From contig NC_092675.1 of NCBI RefSeq assembly GCF_964355755.1, positions 14,957,312 through 15,021,311 on the forward strand: a DNA stretch of 64,000 nt. Reading direction: 5' to 3'. Below are positions 35,015 to 46,999 of the stretch, piece after piece. This DNA comes from Antedon mediterranea (Eukaryota > Echinodermata > Crinoidea > Comatulida > Antedonidae). A program made the position numbers and the translations under genes. The notes under the pieces were generated by a model. That model was not told the origin of the DNA. It saw nothing but the letters and a program-made list of their open reading frames with translations, and made no database searches. The first letter of the stretch is position 1, and every line of letters begins with the position of its first letter.

Positions 35015-35290
35015 GTGGAGTTGTGGCTTGGTGGTTGTGATGCTTGGCTACCAAGTACTCCAAGGGTCCTGGGTTGAAGTCCGGTCACATGTCAGGATTT
35101 TTTCTAAGGACAAAACTACAACTCCACTCCCAAAGAATTGTAATAAGACTTTAATTATGTAGAGCATCTTGTGTATATGTTTGTCTTGTGAACCTCTGAG
35201 GGTCCCTAATGATCAGCAATTGCTGGATGGATCACCCTCAATAAATATGGTTAAAAAAAATCAAATTCGGCGCAGGCAGGGATTTCCCCT
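35015..35290 (+). mobile_element. tRNA-derived SINE
   Basis: The 5' part has a polymerase III A box (GTGGCTTGGTGG) and a B box (GGTTGAAGTCC, near GGTTCRANTCC) about 40 bases apart, as in a tRNA head. A non-tRNA body ending in CCTCAATAAATATGGTT and an A-rich tail near 35260 follow. It lies in the AGL intron in the sense direction. Confidence 0.65.
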
Positions 35291-35825
35291 TGTACTGTAT
35301 AAACATGTGCACACAACATTTCATGTCACTGTGTCGTGTCAGTCCACCGTATGATTTTACATTTAGTAATCACGATCGTGACTAACGCATGCCTTCTATT
35401 GGCCCATCTTTCATCACGGTGAACAACCACGGAAAAATGTATTGTAATTTTGTCATGCATATACTTCTGCTAAATTTGTGACAAATATGTGGTCACGCAT
35501 GTGTATGTTCAAAATGCGTGTTTCATCAAAAATCATTTTGCAATGCCATGACCATACCACACGATGCGAGGCGGTCGGTAACTATGCTGTGTATTTGGCA
35601 TCTATTTAAAAACATTTTAGTTATTAATTCAATCTAAAACTGCTATTTTTCCCACTAGCACACAACTCAAATGTGCAGAAGTGCAATACAAGTAATTTGA
35701 CCAATAATTTTGCGATGGATCATCCTGCCACTTGCTTTGAGCTTTTCTTGTTCCCAAGTGGGAACCAAGGTTTAGATGTAAATATTTGTACACATCATTT
35801 TGTATTGAACAAACCATTCTTTTAG
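35291..35825. other. AGL intron, nothing recognised
   Basis: No gene or repeat structure was recognised. The acceptor TTCTTTTAG precedes the exon at 35826. Confidence 0.5.
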
Positions 35826-36051
35826 ATACATAATACTTGCATTTGCTGGCACCGTTCGACATGGCTTAATTCCCAATTTACTTGGTGGAGGCCAACATGC
35901 AAGATATAACTGTCGAGATGCAGTCTGGTGGTGGTTACAATGTATACAAGACTATTGCAGCATGGTTCCTGATGGTACACAACTTCTGAAATGTAAAGTC
36001 TCAAGGATGTACCCATCTGATTCTGATGAGGCTCAACCTGCTGGTTTTGTG
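35826..36051 (+). CDS. AGL: AGL exon (glucosidase domain, [10 protein letters not shown])
   Basis: It completes the split codon from 32642 and encodes [37 protein letters not shown] and [15 protein letters not shown]. These blocks are almost invariant in animal debranching enzymes and line the glucosidase active cleft. The exon ends GTG|GTTTGT in phase 0 and is followed by a short 223-base intron free of mobile DNA. Confidence 0.95.
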
Positions 36052-36274
36052 GTTTGTATAAAACATTAGATATGAAACCCTCCTTTATATTTACAGCCAT
36101 ATATTTTTTCACACCATGTTGAATCTTATGATGAAAAGCTAAGGTTCCTAGGACAAATTAACAGAATAGTAGTATACTGAACATGTCAATAGCCCATTTT
36201 ATCAATGGTAATTAATGTAATTACTAATGTTATTATTGAAGTTATTGAATGTTATGGACTCATGTATTTTTTAG

Positions 36275-36386
36275 GATCAGGAATTATCAGAAGTAATCCA
36301 GGAATGTTTACAACGACATGCACATGGAATATCATTTCGTGAAAGACATGCAGGACCAGGATTAGATATCAATATGTCAGACAAAG
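36275..36386 (+). CDS. AGL: AGL exon ([10 protein letters not shown])
   Basis: Acceptor TTTTTTAG, then [18 protein letters not shown] and [20 protein letters not shown], ending AAAG|GTACTG in phase 1. Human AGL has the equivalent FRERNAGPQID block. No substitution at conserved positions stands out. Confidence 0.93.
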
Positions 36387-36415
36387 GTACTGAATGTTAT
36401 TTGACAACAACTATA

Positions 36416-36691
36416 CTGTAAAGCAAAAAATGTTTTCGGCCCTTAATTTTTGCGATTTTACATTTCCAACTATTTCGTGACCTTTTTTTTTTGTCTTTTA
36501 TAATTTGGCGAACCAAATTGGCGAATGTATTTTTCCTCCGCGATGAACGTCAAACAACTGAATAGTGACAGCAAAATAAGGGATTTAAATAAAGGCATGT
36601 GTTTAATAGGCACGCCCTTTATTTTCGCGATAGTTGTTCAATTGCAAAAGTTGTGAAAATAAAGGGTGTGTGAACATTTTAGGCTTTACAG
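36416..36691. mobile_element. 276-bp MITE with TA duplication (Tc1/mariner-like)
   Basis: Ends CTGTAAAGC and GCTTTACAG, with AAATGTT / AACATTTT slightly inward, flanked by TA on both sides. AT-rich interior with palindromic AGGGATTTAAATA..CCCTTTATTTTCGC motifs. It lies 29 bases after an AGL exon. Confidence 0.75.
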
Positions 36692-37129
36692 TATATGCCA
36701 ATTTTAAAGCTTGTTTGTTTGTTTATTGATTTAAAATTATATTTATTTTTCCTGTTTTTGAAAGAGTCACAGAAGAATGAAAATATCAATCTATGCACAA
36801 TGCATGCATTGCATTTATAGCAGGCTGCTTAAATGATTATAATCAACTTTTATTTCACATTTTTACCATTTACAGATAAAAAAGTTATCTCAATAGTATC
36901 ATAGTATCTAATTTTCCATAAATGCAGTTTGCGACCTTAAATTAGATCGTAAACACCTACAGTAGGGAACGTGTAATAATTTCAATGTAGCAATTTAAAC
37001 ACCAAAAACTCTCCTTTTTTATTGTGCGGATAACCCCTTGTTATTGTTAGGATCTTTTTTTTTTCTATCTTATTCTTTTGAATTTTGTTCGCAGCATATT
37101 TCTAATTCTGGCCAACATAAGATTGACCT

Positions 37130-38395
37130 TTAGCTGTAGATGTGCAAGAAACTTCATCATATGACTTTAGAGTCGCACAGCGTAAGTTATGCGCGATTTT
37201 ATGAATTTCGCGTATTTAAACATAGAACGAAAACCATATAACAATTAAAATTGAAACTTAGAAAAAGTGTCATTTATATCATGCGCTAACTTTGTGTGGA
37301 AAAAAAATAGCATGTTTCACACGTTTAAAATGCGAAAAATCAAATTCTAATCATGTCATTTTAAGCATGTAAAAATTTCCACGAGCGCACAAATTTGTAT
37401 GAGCGCAGTACGCACGTACCGTTAAAAACATCTTATTTTCACATGAATTATGTTTTTCCAAACTTTTCTAGTAATTTTACAAACTTTTGAACAATTTCAA
37501 CTTAAAATCATGTCATACGAGCACTTCGAATTAGACAATTCGCGCACGTTTTTGGTAAAAACCTTTTTTTAAACAGTCATAGATTCTAAACTACATGGTG
37601 AACTTTATGTTATGAGTTGTAGATATCGAATCATGCATCAATATGGCTAACCGGACATTGTGATCGTATGGTAACTCGAATATAAAATATAGGATTTTTG
37701 TCTCTTTCATCATAGCTCATCACATTTAATAGAGTGCATCTCCACACTTATCCGTATTACATTTTCCCCCATATTTTGATATTTTCTAGATCAATCAATT
37801 ATCTTTTGCACGATTTACCATTATAAAATTTTTGCAAAAGCGTGGTCACTTATTTTCATCATTCCAATAAATTTCAATTCGTTATAGCTCTTCAGAATGA
37901 AAAGTGATACTCATGATTAAAACGTTTTCTGGAAGCTGTTGAATTGTAGATACGAATTCATGTAAAAATTATTCGCATCCGATGTTGTGACGTCATCGTA
38001 TGGGCAGTTCAATTATAAAAGTCATAATTTCATATTTTGCGTCATAGTTCATGACATTTAAAAGAGCGCGCTTCCATATTCTACGTATCCAAATTTTTTC
38101 AACACGTTGATATGTTGTTGCTCAGATAATTTCCTTCCAAAATTGCTATCTCACATTTTGATGACGTCATGTTAAAAATTAGATTAAACGATGGGTCTCA
38201 TAATTTCATCTATTCTACACTGTATATAAAACATATACTGTTATAATACCGCTATGATATAGGTACAATTCAGCACTGTAAACATATTTAATTCATGTCA
38301 TAGGATGACGTTCATATAGTTTAACATATGTGCATGTTGCATTTCCGCGGATAACCCGAACTTGTCAATCTAGGTTTATTCTTGTGTTTTTAACT
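37130..38395 (-). repeat. Inverted copy of the 2.0-3.8 kb interspersed repeat
   Basis: Read on the minus strand it follows the order of the first unit at 2040-2900 and then 3280-3830: GCGGAAATGCAACATGCACATATG, CTACAATTCAACAGCTTCC and TAAAATCATGTCATACGAGC blocks (some on the complementary strand). The segment equivalent to about 2920-3270 is missing here. Non-coding. Confidence 0.65.
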
Positions 38396-38603
38396 TTTTT
38401 ATTTGTATTTAATGTGATCTACTTGTGATACCAGTGGTGCAACAAAAAATAAAATAATTTTTTTTAAATAAAATTTCTTCAAACTAATTGTGTGACATTT
38501 AGTTTTTTTGGCCATGCCTTAACCTATCAATTGGAAAAGGAAATCAAACTTTAACAATGGAAATTAAAGCCTTTGATACACTATGACTGGTTTGGTTTAA
38601 CAG

Positions 38604-38739
38604 GATTTAATGTCTCTGCTGGTATCGATCACCAAACTGGCTTTCCATTTGGTGGAAGTGAATGGAACTGTGGAACATGGATGGATAAAGTTGGAGAATC
38701 AGATTGGGCGGGAAATCGTGGACAACCTGCCACTCCAAG
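38604..38739 (+). CDS. AGL: AGL exon ([12 protein letters not shown])
   Basis: Acceptor TTTAACAG; it encodes [36 protein letters not shown] and QPATPR, ending CCAAG|GTAATT in phase 2. The FN(V/I)..G.D...[13 protein letters not shown] block is a signature of the glucosidase domain. Confidence 0.95.
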
Positions 38740-39539
38740 GTAATTCAAAAACATCATTACCATGAAAGGATGTGAGAGCAGGAGACATGGTTTACTAAAT
38801 CCAAAACCCAGTTAAACATCATTTGCAAAATTATTTTTATTATACATGCTGATGCTTACTATCAATAGTTTAAAGGTCTGATGTCCGACTAACCAGCAGT
38901 TACTTTTAGAAAAGCTGCCAAGTCGCTGTCATTGATACAAATAAACACATGTTTAGAGCAAGTGATTTGCTTTTTTAAGTTGATGATCGTTTTTTTTGTA
39001 TTCCCAATATTTATTTGTCATATAAAGCTATCACTACTTATTTTCTAACTATTAGGATATTTTACACATTGTACACAGGTAAATGATGTACATCTGTACA
39101 TCAACAGTCCATATCCAACAAAACCATGAAGCATATTGTCATGCCCATGCAAACAGTTATAAATTATGCTACCACATAGAATCAAATAGTAAACATTTGA
39201 TGTTAAAAGTTAGTTTAAATCATCATACATTATTATTAAACCCAGATGTAGGCCAACTACTACTGTACTATTCAATTTAATTCAATAAACATTTATTACA
39301 AAATCTGAATATATAGGATAACAAAGTATTATACATTTTCAGAAAATGAAGGCAAAAGCCCTAAAAGGTGTTGAGAAACATCTTGAGTTGGGTGAGCCTC
39401 GACAGAAGAAAAATCAAGTAAAAAAGAAAAGAAATGCATCTGAAGAAAATAATAATAAATTTCATAAGCTAAAATATGAATAACAGAAAAAAATAAAATC
39501 TGTTGGTACTGCAGATCGAGACATGACCGACTAATATAT
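38740..39539. other. AGL intron, no gene supported
   Basis: A short frame at 39083-39280 lacks motifs. A lysine-rich phrase near 39345-39480 (GAGAAACATCTTGAGTTGGG region) reads like part of a coding relic but is too short to assign. Confidence 0.35.
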
Positions 39540-41085
39540 ATTTAATAAGTTGAAAAAGTGTATTTTTTTAATTTTGAGAGAAGTATCTTTGGGGAAGCAG
39601 ATTTTAGGATGGAGGATGGTAGGTTGTTCCAATGGGTGGGTCCAGAGTATCGAATGTTATGTTGGAAAGAATTTGTTCTATGGGAAGGTATTGATCATTT
39701 ATTTTTAGTACGTGTGTGATGGGAATGATAGAAGGAATTGGAAGTAAATATATAACAAAGATGGTGAGGAAGGATGTTGTTTAGGGCAGAGTAGACAAAT
39801 ATGGTTTGTTGAATTAAATTAATATCATTAAGTTTGATGAGATTAAGATTTGAAAGGAAATGAGAGGAATGGGAAAGCGACGGCGTACCAGATATAATTG
39901 TAATAGCCTTCTTTTGGATAATAATAATAACTCAAATAGGGAAGAATCATAGAGCAATACAGGATGCGAAGGATATTGGGGGGTAAATAAGAAGATAATC
40001 GAAAAATAATACCAAGGCTTTTGTATATTTTCCACGTCAGGCCAGAGTCATGATGGACACCTATCAATTTAGCTGATTGAACAGAAGGGATGTTTATATT
40101 TTCTGTGGTAATATTGTATAGTGATGGGTCAACATTATTTAACTCCCAAACAGGATGAAGTTACATTTGTGTCGTTAGCGTATAGGGAAAGATAGATATG
40201 TTCATTAGACATCCATGATTTTAATTTTTTAATTATTTTTTTTTATTTTTCGAGGGGAAAGTGTTTATTATAAAGTGATTTAAATTTTTTTTTTATTATT
40301 TAATGCAGTGTTGGGATCGTCAGTGTTTATAACTTTAAGCCATTGTTGTGTATCCACATCAATGCGAAAGTTTTCCAGGGATGTATAGTTTATTTTTCTA
40401 AACTCATGAATCTCTTCCCTATTTGAGCCAGTTGAAACATTATTAATAAAGAAATATTGAAAACAGGAAGATCATCAGAGATATCACAATACAGTAAACC
40501 ACTTATGTTGTGATGATCAAACTGATTTGTAAAAATGTTGTCAAGCAGAGTAGCAGTGGTTTTAGATATACGGGATGGTTTGTGATTACATGGAAGGTAA
40601 TAGTTACTCTAAACAGTGAATTTATTTAATGGCGGGCTTCGTTATTAAATTCATATTTAAGAATGTCAATATTGAAATCGCCAAGGATATACACAATCTT
40701 GTTTCCTTTGGATAATGTGGAAAGAACAGAATCTACTTCATCTGAAAATGTGTTTGGGTCAAAAAAGGGGGCCTATAAACTGTTCCAATTACAATGTTTT
40801 TTAAATTTGGTCTGGTAATTTCGATAAAAATTGAGAGGGGTGTAGAGTCAAGTCATTTCTTGTAGAATACTGAAAGCTATCACGAATATACATGGCAACG
40901 CCACCATCGACTTTATAGGCTCTGTGATTTGCAGTAAAATGGTAATTTGGGAGCTGTACAAGAACGTTATCATATTTAAGCCAAGTTTCACTTACACCAA
41001 TGATTTCAAATTGATGCTTTGTTGTTTCTAAGAGTTGTTTAACTGATCAATGTTTTTAGGGATACTTAGAGTTAAAATGAATTGA
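39540..41085 (-). mobile_element. LINE with endonuclease and RT C-terminus, RT core deleted
   Basis: On the minus strand from ~41060: KHQFEIIGVSETWLK, then YKVDGGVAMYIRD and ILGDFNIDILKYE (about 40700), the endonuclease signatures. Later (40067-39843) come HDSGLTWK and RLSSYLPPNILRILYC, the post-RT region. The segment with the RT catalytic motifs is mostly gone between 40300 and 40070, and multiple stops are present. Internally deleted relic. Confidence 0.7.
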
Positions 41086-41734
41086 AGAAAAGCAGTCAGA
41101 ATTAGTATTCGGGAATGAGTTCGGGTAGTAGGCCTACAGTAGTATTGAGATAAGTAAAGGTTGTTAGTGAAAAAATGTGTATCAGGATCAACATTAGTAG
41201 TAAAATTGTCAGAAAAAAGGGTGAAAAAATTAAGTTGGTTAGTCGGACACGTTGCGAGGTGCTAGAATTTAAATCATTTTTGCATAGTACATAAAAAAAA
41301 AATGTGTAAAAAAAAAACGGTAACAGTATACAACTTAACATATTTTTTTTAAAAGAGAAAACAAAAAGAATCAAAATTGTAATTTAACATTTGGTTAAAA
41401 TTAAGTTAACTGATATTGATAAAAAATATGATGTGATGAATAAAAACAAACTAAAAAAAATTGTTATTTTCCTTTCAAAAAGTATATAAGTTATCTTGAT
41501 GCTTGGCATTGTTTCCCTGGCTGACCACTTCCACTTCTCTTCTGTCCACTTCCTCTTCTTCATGCCTCTCATCCATGATCCAGCCACTCTCACCACTTTA
41601 ATAATAAAATCATTGTCAAACAAAAGTTAATGATGGAAATAGAAGTAATAATAATGAAGATTATCATAATAATGATTGATAAATGAAATTCGAAATTGAT
41701 ATAATGAATAATACTGTGCCTATATGTATTACAG
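41086..41734. other. AGL intron, no gene
   Basis: Low-complexity, A-rich sequence with short frames only. TATTACAG at 41727-41734 is the acceptor of the next AGL exon. Confidence 0.5.
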
Positions 41735-41847
41735 GGATGGTTCTGCGGTTGAGATCGTTGGGCTATGTAAAAGTACAGTTCGATGGCTTAAGGAGTTGAA
41801 TGACAAGGATCAGTATCCATATAGCTGTGTACAGATATGTATTGATG
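41735..41847 (+). CDS. AGL: AGL exon ([10 protein letters not shown])
   Basis: It completes an Arg codon across the junction, then [20 protein letters not shown] and [17 protein letters not shown]; ends GATG|GTAACT in phase 1. Animal AGL has [11 protein letters not shown] at this place. The tail after KEL is variable among species. Confidence 0.93.
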
Positions 41848-42076
41848 GTAACTACCACCACTCCATTCTTGAACATTTCGACATATGCAGGATATGTTAA
41901 TTATTTATATGCTTTTACTGTCATCAACAAGCAGAGAATCTAAGAGAATTTTTAACTTTTGCAGATTTTCTTTATATAATTATATAATTCCTACTGTTTC
42001 ATACTTGTTTTCTGTTTTTTGTTTTTTTTTCAGTTCTTTAACTTTAAAAATTGAATATGAAATCTGTTATTTTTAG

Positions 42077-42279
42077 GTAAACAGTGCTCTATGACATTTG
42101 CAGAATGGGACAAGAAAATTCAATTAAACTTTGAAAAGAAATTTTTTATTAATGAAAATGCAGACACTGAAGCTGACAAATTAATAAATCAGAAGGGTAT
42201 TTACAAAGACACAGTTGGAGCTACTCAGTTCTGGGCTGATTATCAGCTTCGACCTAACTATCCCATCACCATGGTTGTG
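42077..42279 (+). CDS. AGL: AGL exon (RGIYKD..WCDYQLRPN-type)
   Basis: It encodes SMTFAEWDKKIQLNFEKKFF, then NQKGIYKDTVGATQFWADY and QLRPNYPITMVV, ending GTG|GTATGA in phase 0. The K(R/Q)GIYKD..GA...W.DYQLRPN block is diagnostic of debranching enzymes. The following intron is 11.3 kb and holds a LINE, three MITE-like elements and a complete nested gene. Confidence 0.95.
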
Positions 42280-42555
42280 GTATGATCAATCTTTTATTTC
42301 TACTCTCATTTATAAACACATACAAATTGAAATATAGATTTCCTTATGAACAACAAAAATATGGTACAATTGTATTTGCTGCTGCTGCTGAATATGATGA
42401 TGATAATTAAGAATTAGTAGTATGATTTTTTCATCATAGTTTTAATTTAGTGGTAGAAGAGACTTAATTGAAATTTGAATGTCTTAATAATATTATACTA
42501 GCAAGGTCTTTTTCTGCCTTAATATGTTTTTATATATATACTGTAAAGTATTGGA
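42280..42555. other. AGL intron start, nothing recognised
   Basis: A short CTG/ATG trinucleotide run (about 42379-42408) is the only structure. Confidence 0.5.
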
Positions 42556-44100
42556 AAAGATAAGATAAGATAAGATAACTTTTATTGATCCTCAAAAAGG
42601 AAATTTATTGCTCGTCATAATAACAAAGAAAACACAATAAAAACAAATATAGCATAAAACCATTCATATAAAAACATCTAAAAAATGACAAGATAAAATT
42701 ATCTTCTTGACTTCCTGTTGTACTGGATGATACCGGAGGGAATAAAGGATTTAGCAAATCGATTTGTTTTCACACTGAGGAGCCTCAATCTACCACTTGG
42801 ATTAAGTTGGTCTATGATCACTTTGTGGAGAGGATGAGAGGCATCCAACTCAATGCGTTCGAAATCTTTCTGGAGGTGTTCTAGGTGCACATCGGTAAAG
42901 GAAGGCAGTTCCAGACCAATCATTTTACCAGCCCGACGGATGAAAGTTTCAAGGCATCCTTTATTCCCTCCGGTAACATTACCAGCCCAACAGGAGAGGC
43001 AATACGTTTAAACACTACATATAACGGATCTATAGAACGAAAGTAACATCAAATCACAGGAGTTAAATTTATATAAAGTTCTCATACAATACATTCTGGG
43101 ATTTTTTGCTGATGAAGTCTATATGGTCTCCCCAACTCAGTTTATCATTGAAAACAATTCCTAGATACTTGTACTGGTCAATTTCTTTACCTTTGATAGT
43201 GATTGGTTGAAAATTAAATTTATGTTTAGTCCTAAAATCAATGATCATCTCCTTTGTTTTTGATGCATTTATTTGGAGATAATTATCGTCACAAAATTTA
43301 ACAAATCTTTGTATTTCGCTACGATAATTTTCATCATTGTTTGAAACTATGAGACCAATAGTACTAGTGTCATCAGCAAATTTAACAACGGGGCAAAGCT
43401 CATCATTTAAAGATCTGTAATCGGCCGTATACAAGGAATATAATTTAGGTGCGTTGACAGTACCCTGAGGAACACCGGTGTCAGAGGTTACGATTTCTGA
43501 CTTAACACCATTAATATTAACAAATTGTTTTCTATCACAAATGAAATTTAAAACTAAACGAACAATCGGACGGGGAAACTCCATATTCAACATTTTGTCT
43601 GCTAAGATATGGGGTTGTATGGTATTAAACGCAGACTGAAAATCAAAATACATAATACGTGCCGAGTGGCCTTTCTTTACATTATCTAGATGTGAATACA
43701 ATTTATGTAATTTAAAATAAATCGCATCACTGGTACTACGGGGTGATCGGTAAGCAAATTGCAACGGGTCTAAACCTTTTTCAGCATAAGGTTGCATAAT
43801 TTTTAAAATAATACATTCCAATATTTTCATCGCGACAGACGTGAGTGCAACGGGTCTCAAATCATTCATGCTGTTAATCTTAGGTTTCTTAGGTACCGGT
43901 ATTATGCATGAAAGTTTCCAAATATCCGGGAACGCATGATAAGAAAGACACATTGAAAATAAATGTAAATATACCATCAAGGTGAGGAGAGCAGACCTTA
44001 AGTACTCGTGGTGGGATTCTATCCGGCCCAGCAGCCTTCGATGAATTGAGTTTCATGAATTCGTTATGTACATCATAAATAAAACTACAGCTGCTTATGG
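42556..44100 (-). mobile_element. 5'-truncated L2/Rex1-like LINE with (TTATC)n 3' tail
   Basis: On the minus strand it starts in KAAGPDRIPPRVLK (about 44040), then a 303-residue frame (43980-43069) with RPVALTSVAMK, MYFDFQSAFNTIQPHIL, TGVPQGTVNAP and the catalytic KFADDTS. A C-terminal piece (42923-42699) and an AAGATAAGATAAGATAAGAT tail on the plus strand (the complement of TTATC repeats) end it. The reverse transcriptase core is intact over 300 residues, but the endonuclease is missing and frames break after 43069. Related to the relic at 20.4-22.2 kb. Confidence 0.85.
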
Positions 44101-44865
44101 ACTTGAAATCAACACAAAAACGTGCACATGGTGGTAGTCAAAACTAGATGATGCGCACAGGGCCGCGGACACTAACAAAAGTATAAAATATCAAACTATA
44201 TATTTTCGTACTATATTATTTTATATTTTTTTAATTTTTGTGGAAGCTTTGTTTTCAATTTATGCTAAATAAAATAGTGATGCATATGCAATGGGTCACA
44301 TTTACCTATAGATACAATAAAAATGTGGACATAAATCGAATGAAAAATACATTGCTGCAGATCTGGAAACATGACCTAAATCATACAAAGGGCCTTGTAT
44401 TGCTCACACATTTTTAATTAATTGTTTTCCGTAATTTTGGTGGTAATATGTGACATGGTAAGTTGTTTTAATTTGTTGTGTTTGTCAACTAATTTACATC
44501 TCTCTCCCCTGTCAAACGATAACCACCCGATCATAGTTAAATACATTTTTGTAGATTTTCTAAGCTAGGCCTAAAGTGTAATAATAACAGTAGTAGCATA
44601 TATTTATTTGAAATTTAATGAAATACAAAATTTAGTACAGATCATGGAGTCATAAATTATACTATTTTTATATCTCTATAGATAGATCGTATTATCGGCT
44701 TCACATACTATACTAAGCCTAGTCTAAATCATTTTTTTTTTATGGATGAGAGCCATTCTGACTATGGATTTCATGCCACGATGGCTACATTAAAACATTG
44801 GGACCCATGGGCCTAGCTAGCCTACTAGACAATTGCCCCATAAATAACAAAACTCAGTCATGCAT
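44101..44865. other. Intron spacer
   Basis: No coding signal; ends in a TAGGCCTAG-like tract before the minisatellite. Confidence 0.4.
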
Positions 44866-45103
44866 GACGATTGGTGTGTACTGCATGACGTTTGGTGTGT
44901 ACTGCATGATGTTTGGTGTGTACTGCATGATGTTTGGTGTGTACTGCATGACGTTTGGTGTGTACTGCATGATGTTTGGTGTGTACTGCATGACGATTGG
45001 TGTGTACTGCATGACCATTGGTGTGTACTGCATGACCATTGGTGTGTACTGCATGACCATTGGTGTGTACTGCATGATGATTGGTGTGTACTGCATGATA
45101 AAT
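44866..45103. repeat. 21-bp minisatellite, about 11 copies
   Basis: The unit is close to TGCATGACGTTTGGTGTGTAC, with variants only at the ACG/ATG and TTT/ATT/CAT positions. Because 21 is a multiple of three, several frames stay open on both strands; these are not genes. Confidence 0.95.
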
Positions 45104-45347
45104 GTGAACTGAAGGCAGAGGAGGCGTTCCATAGAGTCGACCTTCAATCAAACACTGTACACCGTTCATGTTGCGATTATAGACGGGGTATACTCAACCT
45201 GACCAATTTGATATTGTATACTGTATCTGCTTATCACGTGACGATGCCAGGCATGGTGGGCAGAGAGCACGTGTATAGTCATCTCGCTCCTCAGCAGGAA
45301 TGTACAGTATATGTTACGCTTCATTGATTTTGAAGGCTTTTCCCTAA

Positions 45348-46983
45348 AGCCTGGTTTCCAGTCGACGTAAGAAATTAGAATTTCTTACGATTACGTCGTT
45401 TTTACATTGGAAATTGAAAATTGACAGGAAACCGGTTGAAAAAAGCTAAATGTCAAAACGACGTAACGCAAGTAGAAATCGCCGTAGTACAAGTGTTTGA
45501 CAGGAAACCGGTGACTGAAGCTTCTGTCTGTTACGTCGATGTTCGACAGGAAACCGGTGAATTTCTGGATGAACATGCCTTACGATGCGATTTTATACCC
45601 TTCCGCTTACGCTTATGAAAGTTGACTTCAAGTCAACTTTCGTAAGCGTAAGCCCAAGGATCGTAAGAACCAGCCAATCAGTGACGAGGATTATGTGACG
45701 TTGGCAAGAAGGTCAAAGCTTGGAAAGGTGAAATAAAGTAGAAAGTACCGTATATAAGAATATTGTTGACAATAAATGATACGTAAATAAACCTGAACCA
45801 CGATGTTGTTCAATTCGTGATAGAATGTAATAATTTAGGTGGATGAAATACACAAAATTGTCTTGCTTGTTACTTATTATAATTATATAAATATAGTAAA
45901 AATACAATATAATGAGTAAAATAATACATACAGACGGACTAAATTAAAAACGTTATGGCAATAAAATGTCATAAAATGTTAGAGAACAGTGTCATCATCA
46001 GGATAACAATACGTTCACCTGGCATATAGTTTGCATTCAAAAGCAGGTGGGGAAAAATTACGTAATGATTTTGTTTTAATTGTAGGATGAAGGTAGGTTG
46101 GGTAATAAATTAATAATATATATTTATTAAATTCACCGTAGTGTTTGCTTGAATCTAAATACAATTTATAGGCCTATGATAATTTGATGATGAAAATAAA
46201 TAATTATGAGCCTACATCATTTGAATTATCTATTTATAAAAAAAGGAAATGAAAACCGGGTAAAAAAAAACCAATAGATAAACTGTATGTAAATAACATC
46301 GTAGGCAAGTCATGATATTCAACGTTCATCAAATAAAGATCATCATCATCAGGAATAAAAAATAATTCGAAAAGCAGACAATTATAACAACAGTCTAATC
46401 ATAAACAATAAGCCATACAGGGTGGTACAAAGAAAATCAAAACAAAAGGCGGCAGACACAAAAGTAAAACTCCGATAAACAAGCTCTCCCGGGTGGGTAA
46501 AATCATGGGATTGTTTAAGCCACTCATAAAATAATTCTCAGAATAAAAAGATTAAATTTGTCGGCGACTATCATAAGAAGAACTGATAAACATTTTAATT
46601 AATAACTAATTAAGATTATGTAAACAAATACGTCATAGCCTCACTGCACTGTTTATGTTTTGGAAAATGGCCTCCTCTCTTTTCGCGCTGAATTTATGAG
46701 CCAATCAGAAATCATTTCTTGTTATCACGTCATATGTGTTGTAATCGCAAGGAAAAATTTCAACTCGACGTAAGGGCAAGAAGGACAGACTTTGCAATAA
46801 ATTCAACTTTCGTAACGACGGAATCAGCACATGTAATAATCTAAATTTTTACGGTCCAACGCGATTATGACAATTTTGTGTTGACGTTAGTTTTTGGTCA
46901 ACTGATCGGAACGCAAGCGTAATCGTAAGAAAACGACGCAATCGTAAGTGGAAACAAGTCTTACGTCGACTGGAAACCAGGCT
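45348..46983. mobile_element. PIF/Harbinger-like non-autonomous element, TAA duplication
   Basis: Terminal inverted repeats AGCCTGGTTTCCAGTCGACG (left) and CGTCGACTGGAAACCAGGCT (right), each flanked by TAA (45345-45347, 46984-46986), the Harbinger target. The 1.64 kb interior is non-coding. It includes three copies of GACAGGAAACCGGT (about 45424, 45500, 45546) and a long palindrome at 45605-45654. Confidence 0.8.
45605..45654. repeat. ~48-base near-perfect palindrome
   Basis: GCTTACGCTTATGAAAGTTG followed by ACTT and CAAGTCAACTTTCGTAAGCG then TAAGC; one mismatch per arm. It can form a strong hairpin. Confidence 0.8.
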
Positions 46984-46999
46984 TAAGTAAAGTCTGTGC

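Noticed and set aside
44798-45327. Open frames of 97-155 codons on both strands
   Set aside because: They are reading frames through a 21-base minisatellite; repeat length being a multiple of three keeps them open.
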